In this document: positions 35,516 through 47,513 of the stretch, piece by piece
Numbering within the stretch: position 1 is the stretch's first letter
Layout of the letters: every line of letters begins with the position of its first letter
DNA from: Nicotiana tabacum
Taxonomy: Eukaryota; Streptophyta; Magnoliopsida; Solanales; Solanaceae
DNA: 64,000 nt
Assembly (NCBI RefSeq): GCF_000715075.1
Contig: NC_134087.1
Location: forward strand, 109,097,161-109,161,160
Direction: 5' to 3'
Position numbers and translations under genes: made by a program
The notes under the pieces: generated by a model
Told to the model about the DNA's origin: nothing
Seen by the model: the letters and a program-made list of their open reading frames with translations, nothing else
Database searches by the model: none

Positions 35516-37121
35516 CGGGGTTCGGTCGGTTCGGGCCACTGACTGCAATAGATCTAGCCTGATTAGTTTTTGGAACAAGCTTGAATACGATTCACCAATA
35601 GAGGTGAACTGATTCTTTTTGAAAGGCTCTCTTGGGCGAGGATTGCATTGGGGATCATTTGGTTGAGGATTATATGGAGCTTAGTAAGGATGGACATTTC
35701 TGGGAGGTGGAGCTCGGTTTTGTGTATAATGTTGTGGCCGCGAGTAAGGTTGCGCGTTCATCACCACATAGGGAGGCGGTGCAACGGCATAAGGAGCATC
35801 TTGAAGGGGATAATAGTGTGGTGGTCCATAGGAGGCACATATGATTGGTTGAATGACCTACGGGCCCCCCTCGAGCTTGAAACCATCATGGCTCCCTCTT
35901 CACTTCCATTGTTGTTTATCAAACCCTCCGAACCATTCTGAGCAGCATGTGATGTGGCCTTAAAAGCAGCATGACTCAAGATTCGACCTATTTTTAAACC
36001 GTTTACAACAAAACCGTTTCCCCAATTTTGATAGCCTCAGCGAACGGCTTATCCATAGCAGACATCATGTTCTGGAAGTAGTCCGCCTCTAGGGCCTGTA
36101 GAAAGACCGTGACCATTTCAATTTCGTCCATTGGAGGCTTTACCCTGGTAGTTTGCTCACGCCATTTAACAGCATATTCGCGGAAGCTTTCCACGGTTTT
36201 CTTTTTCAAATTGGGCAAAGAGTTTCTGTCAGGAGCGATGTTCACATTATACTGGAACTGGCGGACAATATCTCGGGCCATATCGTCTCACACGTGCCAA
36301 TGGGTAATTTCTTGATCCGTATACCACTCAGAAGCGATTCCTGTTAGGCTTTCCCCAATATAGGCCACTAGTAGTTCCTCTTTTCCACCAGCGCCCCTCA
36401 ACTGGTTACAGTATCGTGTTAGATGAGCGACCGGGTCTCCGTGCCCGTTGTACTTTTCAAATTTTGGTATCTTGAAGTTAGCTGGCAAGTGGACAGGGGG
36501 AAACATACAGAGGTCATAGTATGAGACACTCTTTTGGCCACTCAGACCTTGCATGTTTTTCAGGCTTTGTTTTATGCTCTTCATCTTCCGAGCCGCTTCA
36601 TCTTGCTCGGAATTTTTAACAACCTTTTCTTTCTCCACCAAGAGATCATATTGCGTAGGTTGAGTTAAAGAGTACGGGTTCACATATATTATTTCTGATT
36701 GAAGTTGTGGACACTAAAAAGTGAACATTGGAGGCTTAACATGCGGCCGTGGTAAAGTTGGTTGTGTTCTGGTGCAGACTGGTGATGTAGAGAACAATAC
36801 TGAAGGTGCCTAGGAAGCTAGCGCCTAGGGACGAACCACAGAAGGCATGCCAGGAACATTGAACGACATTGGAGGGTGCCCGCATGGGATGAGCGGGTTG
36901 GGCACAGGGGCGTTAGTAACCTCACCTAACCTAGGGATCAACTCAGGAAACCCAGGAATTGCACTTGGCGGTTCCCTACCATTAGACCAGGCGTCCCACA
37001 TTTCCAATATGCAGAGACGCAACATCTTATTCTCTTCAGCAGCTGCTGATTCTAGTTGTGGAATAACCAGTGTTGGGCTATCCTCAGGATCGATGATTTG
37101 TGGATGGATTTCAGAGGCCAT
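35516..37121 (-). pseudogene. Element A gag
   Basis: Starts MASEIHPQIIDPEDS at 37121. The gag core is at 36683-36003: LPANFKIPKFEKYNGHGDPVAHLTRY, GIASEWYT, DIVRQFQYNVNIAPDRNSL, FREYAVKWREQTTRV, VTVFLQALEADYF. It is homologous to B gag but clearly diverged. Stops at 36825-36827, 36288-36290 (TGA, where Trp is expected) and 36003-36005 break it. The tail (35520-35980) is rearranged and I see no zinc knuckle. Confidence 0.88.
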
Positions 37122-37199
37122 AGGAACCTTTCCTTTGGATCTTGTAAGTAAGGATGGGAAGCCAGATTACCAACAAAACCAACCACCTAAACAGAACCT

Positions 37200-38717
37200 G
37201 GCTTAATTTGCACACCTCACAAACTTGTTAGTTTTGAGACGCTTAACAGATAGGAAATCGCATATTGGGATGCAATGCACTTAGACAGTTAAACGTTTCT
37301 ACTATGTGTTTGAACGAGTTGCATGTTTCATCTTGGCCTTAATTAACCCTCTTTTTTCAATCTGCACGTCTTTTCTTCATTTTTGCTTCTCTCAAATCGC
37401 TCTTGATTTTTGTTTTGTTTCTGTCGCTCTTCTATTTTGGCACTCTCTTTTTCTCTTTTTTTTGTTTTTTTGTTTTTAGTCACTCTTTTATTTTATGTCA
37501 CTCCTTTTTTTCACTCTTTTCTTTATTTTCTACTCAACTTTTTTTTAAGTTTATTTTTCACTCAATTTATTTATGGCTATGATCGATTCCGATGGGGATT
37601 ACCTACGTATCATTACGTCGCATGAATTAGATCTTGCGTAGTTCGGGATGATCGAGAATGGAGTAAACAAACTAACTTTTTTTTTTTACTTTTTATAAAA
37701 ACTCAGACCATGAAAGCTTTAGGACGGAAGAAAAACATATTTTTTTTTGAATTTTTGTTTTCTTTTGTTTTTTGGAATTTTCAAAAGAAATGCTTTAAAA
37801 GAAGAAAGGAAATATTTTTGTTAGATTTTTGATTGTTGACTTTTTTATATTTTTTTGAAAGAAAGACTTCTAAAAATTCCTTTTCTTTTGATTTGAACTT
37901 TGGGAATTTCAAAAGTAAAAAGAAATTATTACTTTTTTGAATGTTTATTTGTTTAATCTTTTTCTAAAGAAGAAAGGAAATATTTTTGGCTTTTGGATGT
38001 TGCCTCTTAATTTTCGAAAGAGGGGCTTTTAAGAAAATATTTTAGATTTCTGAGTTTTTTTTTTGTTTTTTAAAATTTACAAAAGTACATCTAAAGAAAA
38101 GCAAAAATATTTTTGGACTTCAATTTTTTTTAAATTTTTTTTTTGAAAGAAAGACTTTTAAACAAGGAAGAGAATTTTTTTTTTTTTTTGAATTTTTGGG
38201 AAAAGACTTCTTAAAAAGGTAGAAAAATATATTTATTTATTTTTGAATTTTGATTTGACTTGTGGATTTTCGAAAGAAGGAATTTTAAGAAAACATTTCA
38301 GATTTCTGAGTTTCTCTTCTTACTTTTTTTGTTTTTTTAATTTACGAAAGTACTTTTAAAGAAAAGCGAAAATATTTTTGGACTTTTATTTCTCAAATTT
38401 TTATGGACATTTACAAAAGAAAGACTTTTAAAGGAGAAAAGAATATTTTTGGATTTTTGTTTCTATTTTTTTTGTTGGAAAAATACTTCCAAAATGAAGG
38501 AAACCCGTATTTTGGATTTTGGATTTTTTTTTTATTTTGTTTTTTTTATTATTTTATTTTTTCATATGAAAGACTTCAGAAAGAAGGAAACTACTTTTTT
38601 GAATTTAAAAACTACTTGTTTTTCTTCTTAATTTTCCAAGGAAATATTTCTACAGAAGGAACAAAGGAAAAATATTTTTGAATTTTTTTAAAATTAGGGT
38701 CGGAACCGATGAGGTTT
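37200..38717 (-). other. Element A T-rich leader with degenerate repeats, no ORF1
   Basis: Very T-rich. Repeats of about 110-130 bp built from GAAAGACTTTTAAA, GGAAATATTTTTGG and similar words run from about 37700 to 38690. Motif copies 7 (37601) and 8 (38718) border it. In element B the same interval between the motifs holds ORF1, which is missing here. Phe/Leu-rich ORFs come from composition. Confidence 0.65.
37601..37644 (-). promoter_or_regulatory. Shared Ogre motif, copy 7 (A, before gag)
   Basis: ACCTACGTATC..GAATTAGATC..GCGTAGTTC; matches copy 4 of B (both have a GTATCAT..CGCAT core). It lies about 480 bp upstream of gag. Confidence 0.8.
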
Positions 38718-38761
38718 GCCTACGTATCTTACATCCGGTGAGAATTAGACCCATGTAGTTC
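38718..38761 (-). promoter_or_regulatory. Shared Ogre motif, copy 8 (A leader)
   Basis: GCCTACGTATC..GGTGAGAATTAGACC..TGTAGTTC, preceded by AACCGATGAGG; counterpart of copy 5 in B. Confidence 0.8.
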
Positions 38762-39056
38762 GGTCAGTTTTGACGGAACAAGGGAAGCATGACACTAGAA
38801 AATTTTGGTTCATTTTGAAATGACTTTTCTTTTTCTTTTTCTTTTTCTTTTTTTTTTAGAAGTTTGGTAGCATTTCGAGATATTTTAAACACCATTTTTG
38901 GGAAATGGATGAATTTCTCTCATACCTCAATCTTGGTTTTCTTTGAATTTTCTTCCCTAATCTAGAAGCCGGTCAACATGCAAATCGAAATAAATAAATG
39001 CACAGGTAGCATGTAAATATGCATCAGGTTGGTCTTTTTATTTCGGGTACACCTGT

Positions 39057-39531
39057 CCTAGACGGACCCAACCCCTGTGTTGAGTCCCCAAAGTCAAATG
39101 CACATGATGCAAACAAGCGTTCCTACTAGGGATCCGGCATGAGGCTGAGTTATTCTAGGTTTAAAACCTGGGTATATTGTTCTAGACTTGGTGTACCCGA
39201 GCGGACAACTCGAGCCGGGGAGGGGGGAAGGGGGCTACATACCGGGAACCAAAAGGCCATTCGGCTTTATAACTTGTCTGAACCTGTTTCTAAATTAGGG
39301 TATGGCACTAACAGAAAAGAAGCCACGCCAGCATGCACTTCCCCGAAGATGAGAAGAGAAGGGTTTCGCAGCAGTGTGTATATAGTTCAAACAATATCAA
39401 AGCGGTAAAAAGCGGCATTTAGCACATTAGGCTTTAACATATATAAAAATCAGATAATAAATAAAAGTCAATTATAAAATTTATTCTAAGCTCGAATTCT
39501 TGAACCCTGAACAGGAAGTTCTGGGTTTTTA
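39057..39531 (-). other. Conserved leader of element A next to primer site
   Basis: Matches 29270-29743 of element B by eye over most of its length (GACGGACCCAACCCCTG, CACATGATGCAAA, TTCCTACTAGGG and CTCGAGCCG blocks). Non-coding. Confidence 0.6.
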
Positions 39532-39549
39532 TCCCCAGTAGAGTCGCCC
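39532..39549 (-). other. Primer-binding site of element A (tRNA-Arg type)
   Basis: TCCCCAGTAGAGTCGCCC on the + strand, spaced four bases (GAGC) from the LTR as in B. The last base is C instead of the A of CCA, presumably a mutation. Confidence 0.75.
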
Positions 39550-39553
39550 GAGC

Positions 39554-42398
39554 TGTCACACCTCCTTTTTACCACCTGAGGGGGGATATAAGGGAGTTTT
39601 TCCAATTAAAGTAACATAAACCGAAATGGAATTATTTTATTTATTTTTCTGAGTCGCCACTTGGAATAATTTATTTTTGTCTCCCAAGTCACTGATTTAT
39701 TTTTAAATCCCAAATCGAGGAAATTTGACTTTATTTCAAAGTCTGTGAAACCAAAAAATTCTAGATAAGGAATTCTGTTAACCGGAGAGAAGGTGTTAGG
39801 CATACCCGAGTTCCGTGGTTCGAGCACGATCGCTTAAACTATTAAAATTTTCCTAATTATCTGATTTACTACATCTTTTAAACCTAGTGTGCATTTTTAA
39901 ACTTTTAAACCGCTTTTAATTATTTTATGGAATTATTCTGGAACAAGTTACGATTATCGTACACTTGTTTGTTTGATACACATTGTGAATCATGTCACGA
40001 GAACTGTACCCACGATCTACAACATGTTTAATTTATTAAAGTTATTAGAAGTTGTGGCTGGGTCACAAAATATAGCCCCAGATTTGAAAATTAGGTATCA
40101 TGACTATGCCACAAGAATCATACCTATAGTCACAATGATTTATCATTAATCGCGCCTAAAGCAACTACGCGTGTTCATAAGTGATTATTTCCTAAGGTTT
40201 GAGACTATGCATGGGTCCAATCCTAATTGTCATAAGAGGAAAGACATATGGGCCTTTATTCAAGCCCAAATAGCTTCCAAATGAATTCCGTTCGATCATT
40301 TATTTAGACTGGCCTGAATGAATTGGCTTGGCCTCCATAGTGGTTTCTCACATAAGCTGCCTAAGAAGCTCCTAAATGACACAGGACAAAGCATTTCTCA
40401 ACCACCGGGAATTCTTTTGATGACTCAGAAGTCAGAACAAAATTTTAAAGATGTATTACAATGCCAAGCTTTTTATGCAAAACAACTCAATGATCAAGTA
40501 CGTTGATAGAAATAAAGATCCACTTCTAAAGGCAACTCACTCATCCTTCTTCTCTTTCTCGTTTCATCAACATTTACAAGTACTGGAAAAGACGAATTAC
40601 TCTTTCATCTCCTGGTCTGATTAACAAATTTCCAAACATCTAGTTAAGTCTATTTACTACTTCTCAATTTACCAATGAATATAAAAACGAAACAACAGCT
40701 TAAACATTCATACTAATTTGAATCATTTTATCAAACAAATATTCAGGAATTAAAGATGAACTACACATATAAGGGAAACTTCAAATTACAACTAAATGAC
40801 TTTTTTTTATTAGATTACAACTATAATAAGAAAGCAAACTATATAATCCTGACTGATTAAGTTTACTACACTTGATGAATTGCTATAATAGTTGTAACCT
40901 TCAATTTCATCCACAACGCCTTTAAACTTGACAAACATTAGCTCACGACGTCTCATAATGGCTTGATTTGGTCTTGGGACTCCTTCAGTTGTTGAATTTG
41001 ACCAACTAGTGGTCAAATCCATGGACTAATCGATTCTAACTTCAAACCACAAATTGAATCAATATCACTAACATCAGCACTAGAAGCAAAGCTCAACTAA
41101 GATGACAAATGATTTCAAATTGAACATACCATTTCGAAAACATAAGTAGAAACAGTAATTTAGCATAAACAAACTCATGTTCCAGTCATAAATTCAATAA
41201 GTGATTACAGACGAGTGTAACTTACCTAAAACAGGAAATCAATGGAAACTGAGACCAAATAAAGGTCTGAAATCCAGACGATCAAACTCAGCTAATTTGA
41301 AGCCAACCAAACGAAATATTTACAAGCCAAACGAAGCGCGCGAAGACAAGAAGAGTCCAGCAATGCACAAACAACAACACAACTTCGATTTAGGTCCGAA
41401 ATTGACTCAATCCACCAGAAATTTTTGAACCATAGCATTTGAAATCAGACCAGCTTTTCCAATCTTCTCTTTTTGTTATTATTTTTTATATATATTATTC
41501 AAGAAAAGGAGTCTTTCCGGAGGAGGAAATCATGGGGGTTCGGTGGCTGGCCTGATTCTGGCCTTAACTTACCGGTGAGAATAAGAGAGGAAGAGCATGG
41601 GTGCAGTGTGGTCGTCGATGGTCACTGACCTGAGTCGACGGTGACAGCCATTAGAGAGAGTGAAGAAGATGGAGAAGAAGAAGGGACTGATTATCCCGTT
41701 TTTTGGCCCTTTGTTGCGCCGCTGCTGCGTTTCTTTTTAGAGGATCAAAGGGGAGGGGTCATGGTTGCTCTGTTGAAGATGAGAGCTTCTTCCAGATGAG
41801 AGCACTGTTTTTGTTCTTTTCCGAGAGGGGAGGGTCTATCTCTGTCGCTTAGGTATAGGTCTAGAATGGGGAAGAGATTAGGGTTTTATTTATGAAAGGG
41901 GTAAAACGGGTCGGGTAGGTGAGAGGTGGGTCATTTGGTTTTTTTTGGGCCAATGTAGTGTTTGGCCCAATTTTGAACAAGACCCAAATAATTCCTTAAT
42001 TCCCTTTTTTTCTTTTCTTTGGTTCTGAATTCTAATTAAATTAATTAAAATCCTAAATCAATCTATTTTTGTAGAAACTAAAAGTTCTTTATTTATTTCT
42101 AACATTAAACAACTAACTTAAAACTAAAGAAAAATGCTAATTTTAAAGGCCAAAATCTAAATATGTAAAAATGACCATTTTTATGATATTTGCTTAATAA
42201 AATTAATTCCTACATGCAAATTGAACCTAAGATGGCATAAAATTAAAACGTGATAATTTTATGATTTTTTATGATTTTAATATATTAAAAATGCAAGAAA
42301 TACAAATAAATAAAGAAAAATTCCTAAAAATCAATTAAAATTATTTTGGTATATTTTTAGGAGTTATTTTTATGTAGGGAAAAAATTAGGTGCTTACA
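39554..42398 (-). repeat. Element A 5' LTR
   Basis: 2,845 bp, TGTCACACC..TGCTTACA on the + strand; partner of 3125-5970. Holds GAGTCGCCA at 39651-39659 and GGTGTTAGGCA at 39792-39802. Confidence 0.9.
41482..41496 (-). promoter_or_regulatory. Possible TATA box in element A 5' LTR
   Basis: TATATATAAAAAAT-like run in the element's sense, present in both A LTRs (also 5032-5047), about 900 bp into the LTR. No start site can be shown from sequence alone. Confidence 0.35.
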
Positions 42399-42684
42399 AT
42401 TTTCATGTTCCGGAAGTATCACGGTGATCCGTCCCATGTGCTAGATTTCATCTCAGTCCAATTGGACAAGGATTTTGCTTACTAGGAGGAGCCGGTGGAT
42501 ATTTTAGCCTGCCAGGTTCGATAGTTGTGGTCTAAGAGTTATCCTTCAGTTCGAGTGCAGTGGAGAGGCTAGCCGGCCGAGGGAGCTACTTGGGAGTCTG
42601 AGTCGGACATGCGGAATAGATATCCACGCCTTTTCACCATCCCGGATACTTTTCTACGTTCGTCCGAGGACGAATGGTTGTTTT
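42399..42684 (+). pseudogene. Chromovirus pol fragment, right half, with chromodomain
   Basis: Continues the pol frame cut at 3124: FRKYHGDPSHVLDF then a chromodomain-like region (VDILACQVR, SVRVQW, ATWESESDMRNRYPRLF) and a short tail ending DEWLF. A C-terminal chromodomain marks Tekay-type chromoviruses, which target heterochromatin. Stops at 42486-42488, 42522-42524 and 42570-42572 inactivate it; the last two are TAG where family members usually have Gln (from memory). Confidence 0.85.
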
Positions 42685-42696
42685 AGAGGTAGAGAA
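42685..42696 (+). other. Polypurine tract of the chromovirus
   Basis: AGAGGTAGAGAA directly before the LTR that begins TGTAATGACCCG. Confidence 0.65.
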
Positions 42697-43435
42697 TGTA
42701 ATGACCCGATAGGCCATCTAGAGTTTTAGAATCTAATTATGTGTTTCGAAGCCTCCAATAGCTTCTTTAAGCCTTCCTCGGTTTGTGTGCACAATCCAGG
42801 TGTTTTTTCGGAAGGCATTTATGTTAAAAACTGATAAAAATAAGAATTTCTATCTTAATAATCTATTTAAAGGTGTTTAAATAGATTTTGAGCAAACAAA
42901 TCCGGATTCATATTTTGATGGTCCCGCAAGGTCCGTATCGTGATTTGGGACCTGGGCATATGCCTGGAATCGAATTCGGAGGTCCCTAGCTCGAGTTATT
43001 GATTTTTGGCGAAAACTGAAAGTTTAAAGGTTTAATAATTTTTAAGAATTGACCAATGTTTGATTTTGTTGATACCGGGTTTGTATTTTAGCTCTGGAGC
43101 CTGATATAGGTCCATTACTATATTTATGACTTGTCTGTCAAATTTGGTGAGAAATGAAGTTGGTTTGACGTGATTCAGACATTTGGTTGTTAAAATAAAA
43201 GTTTTAAAGTTTTCTTAAAAATTTCATTTGATTTAGAGTCTGATGCGTAGTTCTAGGCATTATTTTGGTGTTTTGATCATGCTAGCGAGTTCGTATAAGG
43301 GGTTTGGACTTGTATGCATAATAGGTTTGGAGTCCAGAGAGCTCGGGTGAATTTCGGATAGGGTACAGATGGTTTAATCTTAGAAAATTGTTGGTTTTCC
43401 ACTTCTGCTGGTTTCTGTGATCCCTTCTTCACGTT

Positions 43436-43745
43436 CACGAAGGTACTCACGCGAACATGAAGAGTGAAATGGGCTGGGTGGATTTAATTCATCGCGAACG
43501 CGATGGATGGCTCGCTAATGCGGAGCAATAGGTGCCTTACCCTTCGCGAACGCGACCAGCTTCTCGTGAATGCGTAGCTTAATGACCTGGGAGGGGGATC
43601 ATCGTTCTTATTCGCAACGCGAGCACTGGCTCGCGAACGCGAAGGCCAGGGGTAACAGCCTTCACGAACGCGATGGACTCGCAACGCGAAAGCCACTTGG
43701 GCTGTTGCACACCGCGAACACGGTAGGCCCTTCGTGAACGCGAAA
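43436..43745. repeat. Array of GCGAA-N-GCG palindromes in chromovirus LTR
   Basis: At least eight imperfect palindromes such as TTCGCGAACGCGA, CTCGCTAATGCGG, TCGTGAATGCG, CTCGCGAACGCGAAG spaced 15-40 bp. The same style of array, built on TCGCATTTGCGA, occurs in the related solo LTR at 60893-61115. Confidence 0.75.
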
Positions 43746-44800
43746 AAGACGTGACATCCAGACCTTAAAACATTTCAAAAATGGGATTCCTCCAATTTTT
43801 CATAACCCTTCCATTAGAGCTCGTCCTAGGAGCAATTTTGAAAAGAAAACTCAACATCAATTCATAGGTTTGTACACTTTAACCCATTTTTTCCATTTTT
43901 AACATTACCATTAATTCTTAGCCCTAATATTTGTTCTTCCATGGTAAAAAAATTAGGGATTTAGGAAGAATTGGGGTTTTTTAAAATTAGAATTTAGACC
44001 TCAAATTGAGGTCGGATTTTGAAACTAATTATATAATTAGACTCGAGGTGAATGGGTAAATGGATTTTGGTCTGAACATTGGGTTTTGACCAAAGGACCC
44101 GGGGTCGATTTTTGACCTTTTTTCTATAGAAAGTTTGGAAATTCTAAATTTATACATTTTAATTGATTTCTTTAGCAATTTTTGATATTATTGAGTCAAT
44201 TATGGATATATATGAGTGATTTGGAGGCGGATTCTAGTGGAAAGGCCCCGTTAGAGCTCTGAATTGACTGTAGAGTGAGGTAAGTGTTGAGTTTAACCTT
44301 GACTCGAGGGAATTAAGAATTCTCGAACTATGTGCTATGTGAATTGCATGTATTGCAGCGTATATGCGAGATGACGAGTGCTTATACGCTGTCAAATTAC
44401 TTGTTTCCCCTAATTTTCTATTTTTTCCGTAATTATCTCATTCCATGTCTCATGATGTTATATGCTCTAAATGTCTTCCATGCTTAATTGCTACTTGTTA
44501 ATCCGTGTTTCCTTCTGTTAATAATGTTAGATCCTTTCATATTTTCATGATTCACTGCTACTTATTTTAACTAATTTACTTGCACCTTCTAATTGTCATT
44601 TACCGGACTTGACTTACTGTGTAGTATTACGTATATGAATTCCCGTGTTGTACACAGTTTCCTTTATGGTTCCGTTTGGTATTTATTGATCGTAAAAGTT
44701 CTTGTGATTTGAATTATTGATTTGACTATGCAAATTGAGTATTTGGTACTGATATGGTGGGAGTGGGTTGCACGCCGCAACATATGAAAAAACTTTTTGG

Positions 44801-44803
<3 letters not shown>

Positions 44804-44859
<56 letters not shown>
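44804..44859. repeat. (TA)n microsatellite
   Basis: Uninterrupted TA dinucleotides, about 28 units. Confidence 0.97.
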
Positions 44860-44862
<3 letters not shown>

Positions 44863-45001
44863 GACGGCGTGCATTTGTACTATACGGTGGGATCGGGTTG
44901 CACGCCGCAACAGGTGGAATAAGGGTGGATTGATACGGTGAAATAAGGGTGAATTATGATACTGATATTGATATATGGTGGGACTCAGGTTTGCGCACCG
45001 C

Positions 45002-45136
<135 letters not shown>

Positions 45137-45860
45137 GAGGATTCTATGTTGTACGGTGAGATCGGGTTGTGCGCCACAACAACCTATGTGTTTCTATTTC
45201 CTTGAGCTGTGTTGGTTTTCAGTATTTTCACTTAAAACTCTAAGGATTGGTAATTTTGATCATCACTGGCTTATTTCTTGAGACTGTAGCTATTATTGTC
45301 AGTTGACTATCTTATTTTGTTCCGTATTTCCTTTTCTGTCTTTATTATATACTACGTACAGGTTGTAGTGTAGGTGACCTGCCTTAGCCTCGTCACTACT
45401 TCATCGAGGTTAGGTTCGGCACTTACAGAGTACATGGGGTTGATCGTACTCATATTACACTCTGCACTTCTTGTGCAGATTTTGGAGTCGGCCCCAGCGG
45501 CGGTTATTGGCGAGCTCAGATTGGACTACTTGCGGAGACTTGGGGTACAACTTCACAGCGCCCACAACTCCTGGAGTCCCCTCCCCTTTTTATTTAGCTG
45601 TGTACCTTCTTTTCATACATCTTTATGTTATTTCAGACCCTTATTTGTACTCTTCTAGTAGCTCGTGTACTTGTGACACCGGGTCTAGGGTTGTATAAGA
45701 TGTTTGATTGTTTTAGCTTCCGCATTGATACTTTGGATTATTTCAGTTAATTTAGTTCTTTCCCGTCATTTAATTTAAATTGTTCTAAAGTTGGCTTGCC
45801 TAGCAAGTGAAATATTAGGCACCACCATGTTCCTGACGGTAGAAATTCTGGGTCGTGACA

Positions 45861-45910
45861 TATATAGTAATTAAACAATACTGGGGAAGGGGAAAATATA
45901 ATAAATTAAT
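45861..45910. other. Short host spacer between chromovirus LTR and LINE
   Basis: About 50 bp of AT-rich DNA. It begins with TATAT, the candidate target copy of the chromovirus; the other copy is not in the window. Confidence 0.5.
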
Positions 45911-46129
45911 TTTTTTTTAAGAAAATAGGAAATAGATATATTAATAACTAAGGAACATCTAGTACATAGTCGACATGACTTGCATCTCGGAGGATGCATT
46001 TGTTTCCTAAGCTTGCTAGCCTATTAAAGTTTCATTACATAGAAGTTTTTTGTGACAAGTAGATTCAAGTTTGTCACTTTCAACAAAATCTGTTACATCA
46101 AAAGTTGGTACGACAAGAACTTTTTTAGT

Positions 46130-46651
46130 GGATTTCACTGTTTTACTTCTTCCTGCCAATCCCTGAGCTTGGCTATCCCTTTAAAGGACCCCTTTTGCTA
46201 GCTGGTGGGCAATCCTATTCCCCTGCCTAAAAGTATGCTAGAGAGTAACCCTCTGCTGGTGCATTAAGGACCTGCAATCATTAGCAGTTTTGTTAAATAA
46301 TTTATTATCATTTTGTATTGCCTGGATAGCCTCTAAGCAGTCTGTCTCAATCTCAAGTGGGAAGAGATTCCATTCCTTTGTTGTTCTTAGCCCTTCTCGT
46401 AGTGCTTTTAATTTAGCTGCTAGGGAGCCATTTGCATGTGCTAGTTTTGCAAAACCAACCACCCAGCTACCTGTTGCATTTCTAAGAACACCGCCTAAAT
46501 CACAATTTTTGTTATAGCTATGAAAACTGGCATCCACATTTAGTTTGTACCACCCCCAAAGGGGTTTGAACCAGTTGATTTTTATAAGGGATTTGGGAGG
46601 ATTAATAGAGGATTTTTTCATGAAAAGTTTAAACTCCACTGCCTTTTGCAT
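46130..46651 (-). pseudogene. LINE C-terminal RNase H domain
   Basis: Plant RVT_3-type RNase H: WYKLNVDASFHS (first Asp), GGVLRNATGSWV, AAKLKALREGL, IETDCLEAI (Asp), then after a TAG stop at 46238-46240 HTFRQGNRIAHQLAK. The position in AAKLKAL where the catalytic Glu normally sits is Lys, so catalysis is probably lost. Its origin is host-like RNase H acquired by plant L1 elements. Confidence 0.85.
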
Positions 46652-47424
46652 GATTTCGGAACCTCTTATTTGGTTGGTAGTGTTGTTGATGTTATTACTG
46701 TTTCTATTAATCTAGATATGCCAGATGATGAAGGGAAAAAAGTTATTCCAGTTTATAAAGTTATGGTTTATAGGAATGTTGGAGTCCCTTATTTGGAGAA
46801 GCCAGTGCTTCCCACTTCCGTTGATAGGGTGGGTCCCTTGCAGGCCGCTCCAGAGATTACTGACAGCTCTACAGTCAAGGAAGATATGTTCAATTGACTC
46901 TTCAATAGGGTTTTTACAGATGGGACAATTAGAATCAATGTTTAGTCCAATATATGAAAGGTACTTCCTACAAAGGATTCGACTGTGAAGGCATTACCAT
47001 AGGAAAAATCTGATTTTATTGGGGCACTCCAAATGCCAGATCCATTCAAAGTCAGAGTTAGAGTTCTTCGAAGATTCTAGCAGTGTATAACAAGAAGCGG
47101 TGGTAAAGATTCTTTTAGTGGTGAAGGACCAAATAGGTAAGTCAATGGGAAGGCCTTTTGGCGGATTTTTGTTTTAGAGATGGTAGTTAACAAATCAGGA
47201 AAGGGAGAGAAGGTTAAACAGTTTAGGTTCCAATTGGTACCATCAAAGATATCTCTAATTTTGATGGAGAAATCTTTGGCTGAAGGAGGGCCTGTAACTA
47301 GGTTCCTTAGGTTATCAATATTTGGTATCCAATTGGCCTCCCATAGATTAAGATTGGAATGGATGTGAGGGGACCATGTGATGCCTTTGGAGCAGATGTC
47401 CCATCCTCTGCAAATGTTTTCCAA
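46652..47424 (-). pseudogene. LINE zf-RVT region
   Basis: Reads GWDICSKGITW, LLTTISKTKIRQKAF, a stop at 47077-47079, then KIRFFLWKCL, CPICKNPIEESIEHIFLDC and FIIWHI. The Cys/His set (CPIC..EH..HIFLDC) is the zf-RVT zinc-binding module of plant LINE ORF2, between RT and RNase H. Frame changes occur within it. Confidence 0.75.
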
Positions 47425-47513
47425 AGGAAGGAGGATCTATTCGCAGAGGAGCTATTGCAATAGTATGAGATGATAAGCTTTGCCCAAGGAATTAAAGCAT
47501 TTGTAAGAAGTCT

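Larger units (their letters stand above)
3125..42398 (-). mobile_element. Ogre/Tat-like LTR retrotransposon A, internally deleted, carrying nested element B
   Basis: Bounded by two similar LTRs (3125-5970 and 39554-42398). It runs on the minus strand: 5' LTR at the right, then primer site, leader, gag (about 37.1-35.5 kb), a protease remnant, pol start, end of pol, 3' UTR with tandem repeats, polypurine tract, 3' LTR. ORF1 and the RT-RNase H-integrase core are absent, so it cannot move alone. Element B (8070-33268 with its target copies) splits its 3' UTR. It lies in a chromovirus pol gene whose reading continues on both sides. Flanks GTGTT and ATTTT do not make a clean target duplication. 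The first ~100 LTR bases differ at roughly 8 positions between copies, more than in B, as nesting predicts. Confidence 0.85.

Noticed and set aside
34324..38700. Phe/Leu-rich ORFs that look like membrane proteins
   Set aside because: Composition artefact of T-rich retrotransposon leader and 3' UTR.
3125..42403. Clean target-site duplication for element A
   Set aside because: Flanks GTGTT and ATTTT differ at two positions; the split pol reading supports the ends instead.
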